Assembly: GCA_015493625.1 (NCBI GenBank) | Contig: WGCT01000351.1 | Location: 1-10,084, forward strand | Source: Draconibacterium sp. | GTDB taxonomy: Bacteria; Bacteroidota; Bacteroidia; Bacteroidales; Prolixibacteraceae | Length of the DNA stretch: 10,084 nucleotides | Direction: 5' to 3' | In this document: in pieces, positions 6,669-10,084 of the stretch | Numbering within the stretch: the first letter of the stretch is position 1 | Layout: every line of letters starts with the position of its first letter | Notes under the pieces: generated by a model | Told to the model about the DNA's origin: nothing | Databases searched by the model: none | The model's input: the letters and a program-made list of their open reading frames with translations, nothing else | Program-made: the position numbers and the translations under genes

Positions 6669-7823
6669 ATGAAAATAATATCGGTGGTAGGCGCGAGGCC
6701 AAATTTTATGAAAATAGCACCCTTTATTAAAGCTATTGAAACGAGTAATAAAAGTAATACTGGGGAAAAAATATCGCACATTCTTGTTCATACGGGTCAA
6801 CATTACGACGACCGCATGTCGAAAGCATTTTTTAAGTCGTTGGGAATTCCGGCTGCCGATATAAATTTGGGTATTGGTTCGGGAAGTCATGCCGAACAGG
6901 TTGGAAAAACAATGATGGCAATTGAGAAAGTTCTGGTGGCTGAAAAACCCGACTGGGTAGTTGTTGTTGGCGATGTAAATGCAACATTAGCCTGCTCGGT
7001 TTCAGCAAAAAAACTGCACATAAAAGTTTGCCATATCGAAGCAGGGCTGCGTAGCGGAGACGAACGAATGCCCGAAGAAATTAACAGGCTTGTAACCGAT
7101 AGACTGTCCGATTTGCTTTTAACTCCCGATACGCTCTCTGTTGCAAATTTAAAAGCTGAAGGTGTGCCCGATTCGAAAATAAAGTTTGTGGGAAATATTA
7201 TGATTGACACATTGGAGGCAAATCGCGAAAAGGCAAAAGCTTTCGACATTGCCGGTATTATTAACGAAAATGCACTGCAAAACGAACAAAACAAACCAAT
7301 TGATACTAAAAATGGATATGCAGTTCTCACCTTACACCGTCCGTCGAATGTTGACAAGAAAGAAGTTCTGGAGCCAATTATTGATTTTCTTACAAGTGAA
7401 GTTGCCCGCGATATGCCCATGATTTGGCCCATTCATCCAAGAACTCAAAAAATGCTTCAACAGTTTAATCTTTGGGAAAAGGCAGTTGCCTGTCAGCAAT
7501 TGGTTCTTTTGCACCCCATTGGCTACCACGAAATGTTACGTTTAAATATGAACGCTACTATTATGCTTACCGACAGTGGCGGTTTGCAAGAGGAGTGTTG
7601 TGTGCTTGGAACGCCTTGCCTTACCTTGAGGTGGAATACCGAACGCCCGGTTACACTAAAAGAACATGGCGGTGCCAGTGTTTTAGTTGGAAATAATATT
7701 TCGCGCATTCGCGAAGAATACAACATTGCATTAAATGTTGGCCGTGTTCCGCAACGCCCCGAACAATGGGACGGGCAAACTGCCGGCCGCTGTGTAAAAG
7801 CCATTTTAGATTTTCCCTCATAG
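6669..7823 (+). CDS. wecB: UDP-N-acetylglucosamine 2-epimerase, non-hydrolysing
   Basis: Interconverts UDP-GlcNAc and UDP-ManNAc in the cytoplasm, supplying ManNAc-type sugars for O-antigen, capsule or related surface glycans. The 384 residues match the family, with two Rossmann-like domains of GT-B fold. Seen: GARPNFMK with Arg10 and Lys15, HTGQHYD (41-47), GDVNAT with Asp102, HIEAGLRSGD with Glu124, MPEEINR with Glu136/137, LHRPSN with His223, and the UDP-binding HPIGY and TDSGGLQEE (301-309) followed by RWNTERP. These cover the known catalytic and allosteric-site residues. The gene stands alone between divergent hydE and convergent fusA2, not inside a polysaccharide cluster. The hydrolysing form (NeuC) is less likely, as the TERP and QHYD motifs fit WecB/MnaA better. 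Confidence 0.94.
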   Translation: MKIISVVGARPNFMKIAPFIKAIETSNKSNTGEKISHILVHTGQHYDDRMSKAFFKSLGIPAADINLGIGSGSHAEQVGKTMMAIEKVLVAEKPDWVVVVGDVNATLACSVSAKKLHIKVCHIEAGLRSGDERMPEEINRLVTDRLSDLLLTPDTLSVANLKAEGVPDSKIKFVGNIMIDTLEANREKAKAFDIAGIINENALQNEQNKPIDTKNGYAVLTLHRPSNVDKKEVLEPIIDFLTSEVARDMPMIWPIHPRTQKMLQQFNLWEKAVACQQLVLLHPIGYHEMLRLNMNATIMLTDSGGLQEECCVLGTPCLTLRWNTERPVTLKEHGGASVLVGNNISRIREEYNIALNVGRVPQRPEQWDGQTAGRCVKAILDFPS

Positions 7824-7826
7824 TAT

Positions 7827-7860
7827 AAAAAAAGCCCCGGCCTATAAAAACCGGAGCTTT
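7827..7860 (-). terminator. Intrinsic terminator between wecB and fusA2, probably bidirectional
   Basis: Arms 7831-7840 and 7851-7860 (AAAGCCCCGG and CCGGAGCTTT) pair over nine of ten positions with one C-A mismatch, around a 10-nt loop. On the minus strand the stem is followed by seven T (7827-7833 in complement, partly paired), a textbook terminator for the EF-G gene. On the plus strand it is followed by TTTAATCTT and can also end wecB, which stops just before it. Confidence 0.85.
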
Positions 7861-7887
7861 AATCTTACAAAGAATGAAAAAAGTAAT

Positions 7888-10044
7888 TTATTCTTCTTCT
7901 TGTTCTTTTGCATATGCTTTCAACAGTTCATCCTGAACATCGGCAGGAACTTTCTCGTACCCATCGTAAGCCATACGAAATACGCCTCTACCACCGGTAA
8001 TAGAACTTAACGATGTGGTGTATTTGTTCATCTCTTTAAGCGGAACTTTTGCTGTAATTTTTTCCAATCCTTTTTCAGAGCCCATTCCCATAATCATGGC
8101 GCGACGGCCCTGCAAGTCGCTCATTACATCTCCCATCCTGTCGGAAGGAGTCCACACTTCGAGGTCGTAAATTGGCTCTAAAATTTTAGCTCCGGCATTT
8201 TTAAAAGCCATACTAAAAGCGTTTCTTCCTGCCAGTTTAAACGAAATCTCGTTAGAGTCGACCGGGTGCATTTTCCCGTCGTAAATATAAACGCGAATGT
8301 CGCGGGCATACGAACCGGTAAGTGGTCCTTCCTCCATTTTTTCCATAATTCCTTTCAGAATTGCAGGAAGGAAACGAGCATCGATAGACCCACCAACAAT
8401 ACTATTTACAAACACCAGTTTACCACCCCACGGAAGTTCGTGTTCCTGAACATCGCGAATGGCAAGTTTTTGCTCTTTATCGCCAAATTTGAACATTTTT
8501 TTCGGTTCCGAACCTTCGGTATAAGGTTCAATAATCATATGTACTTCACCAAACTGACCGGCACCGCCTGACTGTTTTTTATGACGGTAATCGGCCTGTG
8601 CCGATTTTGTAATTGTTTCGCGATAAGGAATTTTAGGCGTAAGGAAATTAACCTCAATTTTATAAATATGGTCGAAATACCATTTTAAAATATTCATGTG
8701 ATATTCGCCCTGCCCATGAACCAGCAGCTGTTTTAACTCTTTCGAGTATTCAATAATATAAGTTGGGTCTTCGTATTTTATTTTGTTGAGTACTTCACCC
8801 ACTTTCTCATCGTCCGAGTCGTTGACCGCTTTCATGGCAACTGTATGACGCGGTTCGGGAAAAACAATTTCGGCAAACTTTACATCGGCCTCTTTTGTAC
8901 TTAATGTTTGATTGTATTTTGTGTCTTTAAGTTTTACGGTGCAACCCAAATCTCCGGCAACCAGTTTATCAACTTTCTCACGATTTTTACCGGCCGAAAC
9001 AAATACCTGCGACAAACGCTCTTTATTTCCGGTAGTTGTATTTATTAAATCGAGTCCTTCGGTAATTGTTCCCGACATAACTTTAAAATAGGTAATTTCG
9101 CCTACATGCGATTCTACCGAAGTTTTATAAACAAAAATACTTGCCGGTTCCGAAGCATCCATTTTAACTTCCTTCCCACTTACAATTTCGGTTAATGCTT
9201 TTTCGTGAGGGGCGGGAGAAATGTTGGTAATGAATTCCATTAAACGTCCTACGCCAATATTTTTCTTTGCTCCGGTACAAAACACAGGGAAAAGTCCACG
9301 CTCCAGCATTCCCAATTTTATACCTTTACGCATTTCGTCTTCGGTAAGCGTTCCTTTATCGAAATAGAGTTCCATTAATGCCTCTTCATTTTCTGCTGCC
9401 ATTTCAACCAACTCGTTGTGCAGTTCAGCTGCTTTCTCTTTTTCCGAATCGGGGATATCTAAAATTTCAGGTTTTTTACCATCGGCACCGTACTTATACA
9501 TTTTCATCTTTAAAACATCGATGATTGCAGAAAAAGAGGGGCCGGCATCAACCGGATATTGAATGACGGTAACCTTATTTCCAAAAGAAGTTTTGCACTG
9601 ATCGAGTGCCGACTCGAAATTTGAGTTATCGTGGTCGAGCTGATTAAAAACAAAAATCAGCGGTGTGTCGGCGTGTTCTGCCTGCCTGCCGGCAGCTTCT
9701 GTTCCGGCTTCAACTCCGGTGGTAGAATTAATGGTAATTAAACTCAGCGCCGTAACGTGCAACGAAGAGACTACATTTCCGCAAAGATCATCCATTCCGG
9801 GTGTATCCAGAATGTTTATTTTTTTACCGTTGTATTCAGTGTATAACAACGTAGAATACACCGAGTTGCCATAATCTTGCTCGATTTCTGAATAGTCAGA
9901 TACCGTATTTTTTGCGGTTACCTCACCTCTACGATTTATAACTCCACCCTCAAAAAGCATAGCTTCTGCAAGGGTGGTTTTCCCACTGCCAGCATTACCG
10001 ATTAAAGCAATGTTTCGGATTTCTTCCGTTTTATAAACTTTCAT
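7888..10044 (-). CDS. fusA2: Elongation factor G paralog (EF-G2 type) with degenerate GTPase motifs
   Basis: A full-length 718-residue EF-G-like translation factor: G domain about 1-285, beta-barrel domain II, then domains III, IV and V. Domain IV shows SGGAGQFGEV and the YDGKMHPVDSNEISFKLAGR region; domain V shows LEPIYDLEVWTPSDRMGDVM. The G domain is altered. The P-loop is GNAGSGKTT (16-24), the switch I RGIT motif reads YGNS (58-61), the switch II DTPGH reads DTPGM (80-84) so the catalytic His is Met84, and NKxD reads NQLD (134-137). This fits the Bacteroides EF-G2 paralog, reported (from memory) to support translocation without GTP hydrolysis and to matter for gut colonisation. It is unlikely to be the housekeeping fusA, which normally sits by rpsL and rpsG. 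The ATG at 10042-10044 starts a normal N-terminus, but its promoter lies beyond the contig end. Confidence 0.9.
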   Translation of the reverse strand: MKVYKTEEIRNIALIGNAGSGKTTLAEAMLFEGGVINRRGEVTAKNTVSDYSEIEQDYGNSVYSTLLYTEYNGKKINILDTPGMDDLCGNVVSSLHVTALSLITINSTTGVEAGTEAAGRQAEHADTPLIFVFNQLDHDNSNFESALDQCKTSFGNKVTVIQYPVDAGPSFSAIIDVLKMKMYKYGADGKKPEILDIPDSEKEKAAELHNELVEMAAENEEALMELYFDKGTLTEDEMRKGIKLGMLERGLFPVFCTGAKKNIGVGRLMEFITNISPAPHEKALTEIVSGKEVKMDASEPASIFVYKTSVESHVGEITYFKVMSGTITEGLDLINTTTGNKERLSQVFVSAGKNREKVDKLVAGDLGCTVKLKDTKYNQTLSTKEADVKFAEIVFPEPRHTVAMKAVNDSDDEKVGEVLNKIKYEDPTYIIEYSKELKQLLVHGQGEYHMNILKWYFDHIYKIEVNFLTPKIPYRETITKSAQADYRHKKQSGGAGQFGEVHMIIEPYTEGSEPKKMFKFGDKEQKLAIRDVQEHELPWGGKLVFVNSIVGGSIDARFLPAILKGIMEKMEEGPLTGSYARDIRVYIYDGKMHPVDSNEISFKLAGRNAFSMAFKNAGAKILEPIYDLEVWTPSDRMGDVMSDLQGRRAMIMGMGSEKGLEKITAKVPLKEMNKYTTSLSSITGGRGVFRMAYDGYEKVPADVQDELLKAYAKEQEEE

Positions 10045-10062
10045 CTCGTTATAATTTTAAGT

Positions 10063-10084
10063 CTGTCTCTTATACACATCTGAC
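10063..10084. other. Residual Nextera/Tn5 mosaic-end adapter (artefact)
   Basis: Positions 10063-10081 read CTGTCTCTTATACACATCT, identical to the 19-bp Tn5 mosaic end used in Nextera libraries, followed by GAC, the first bases of one Nextera adapter tail. It lies exactly at the contig end, as expected for untrimmed reads, and no transposase gene is nearby. It should be treated as library sequence, not genome. Confidence 0.95.

Noticed and set aside
9684..9695. GC palindrome (CTGCCTGCCGGCAG region) as a repeat or hairpin
   Set aside because: It lies in frame inside the G domain of the EF-G paralog and encodes part of a normal segment (AAGRQAEHAD), so coding explains it.
7888..10044. Tetracycline-resistance ribosomal protection protein (TetQ/TetM type)
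   Set aside because: Those proteins are about 640 residues and keep the DTPGH and NKxD motifs. This 718-residue protein has EF-G domain IV/V features and degenerate GTPase motifs like EF-G2.
10063..10081. Transposon end (Tn5/IS50 outside end)
   Set aside because: It is the engineered mosaic end exactly at a contig border, followed by adapter bases, with no transposase or target duplication. An untrimmed library adapter explains it.

Overview
This window looks like the end of a short-read contig from an anaerobic or facultative member of the Bacteroidota, most likely the Bacteroidales/Marinilabiliales side. The evidence is the AT-rich sequence, genes without Shine-Dalgarno sites, promoter-like TAnnTTTG boxes, a Bacteroidota-type helical protein I match to DUF4924, and a Bacteroides-type EF-G paralog. 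I cannot fix the genus. The last 22 bases are not genomic: they match the Nextera/Tn5 mosaic-end adapter, so real sequence ends near 10062.

Layout. Positions 1-303 hold the C-terminal end of a protein I do not recognise, followed closely by manA (mannose-6-phosphate isomerase) and then engB (ribosome-assembly GTPase), all on the plus strand. A good Bacteroidota promoter precedes prs (PRPP synthase). A 215-bp gap after prs carries a -7 box and a possible structured leader for rplY (ribosomal protein L25/Ctc). Then come pth (peptidyl-tRNA hydrolase), an S4-domain Hsp15/RqcP-like protein and the DUF4924-like gene, tightly packed. On the minus strand hydE ([FeFe]-hydrogenase maturase) converges on the DUF4924-like gene with a 12-bp tail overlap. 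Divergent from hydE is wecB (UDP-GlcNAc 2-epimerase, plus strand), which converges through a shared terminator on a minus-strand EF-G paralog (fusA2-like).

How the genes fit together. Most of the window serves translation: ribosome assembly (EngB), a 5S-rRNA-binding ribosomal protein (L25), release of stalled peptidyl-tRNA (Pth), a 50S/nascent-chain-binding S4 protein, and an alternative elongation factor G. The order prs-rplY-pth is the same as prs-ctc-spoVC in Bacillus subtilis, whose rqcP (yabO) lies a few genes further on, so this is an old conserved neighbourhood. ManA and WecB supply sugar precursors for surface polysaccharide. HydE implies hydrogen metabolism, but its partners HydF and HydG are not here.

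No mobile element, CRISPR array, tRNA or rRNA was seen, and no gene-free stretch exceeds 300 bp. The most interesting items are the degenerate GTPase motifs of the EF-G paralog, the candidate branched rplY leader, the ribosome-rescue gene cluster and the adapter at the contig end. I found no clearly new multi-gene system.
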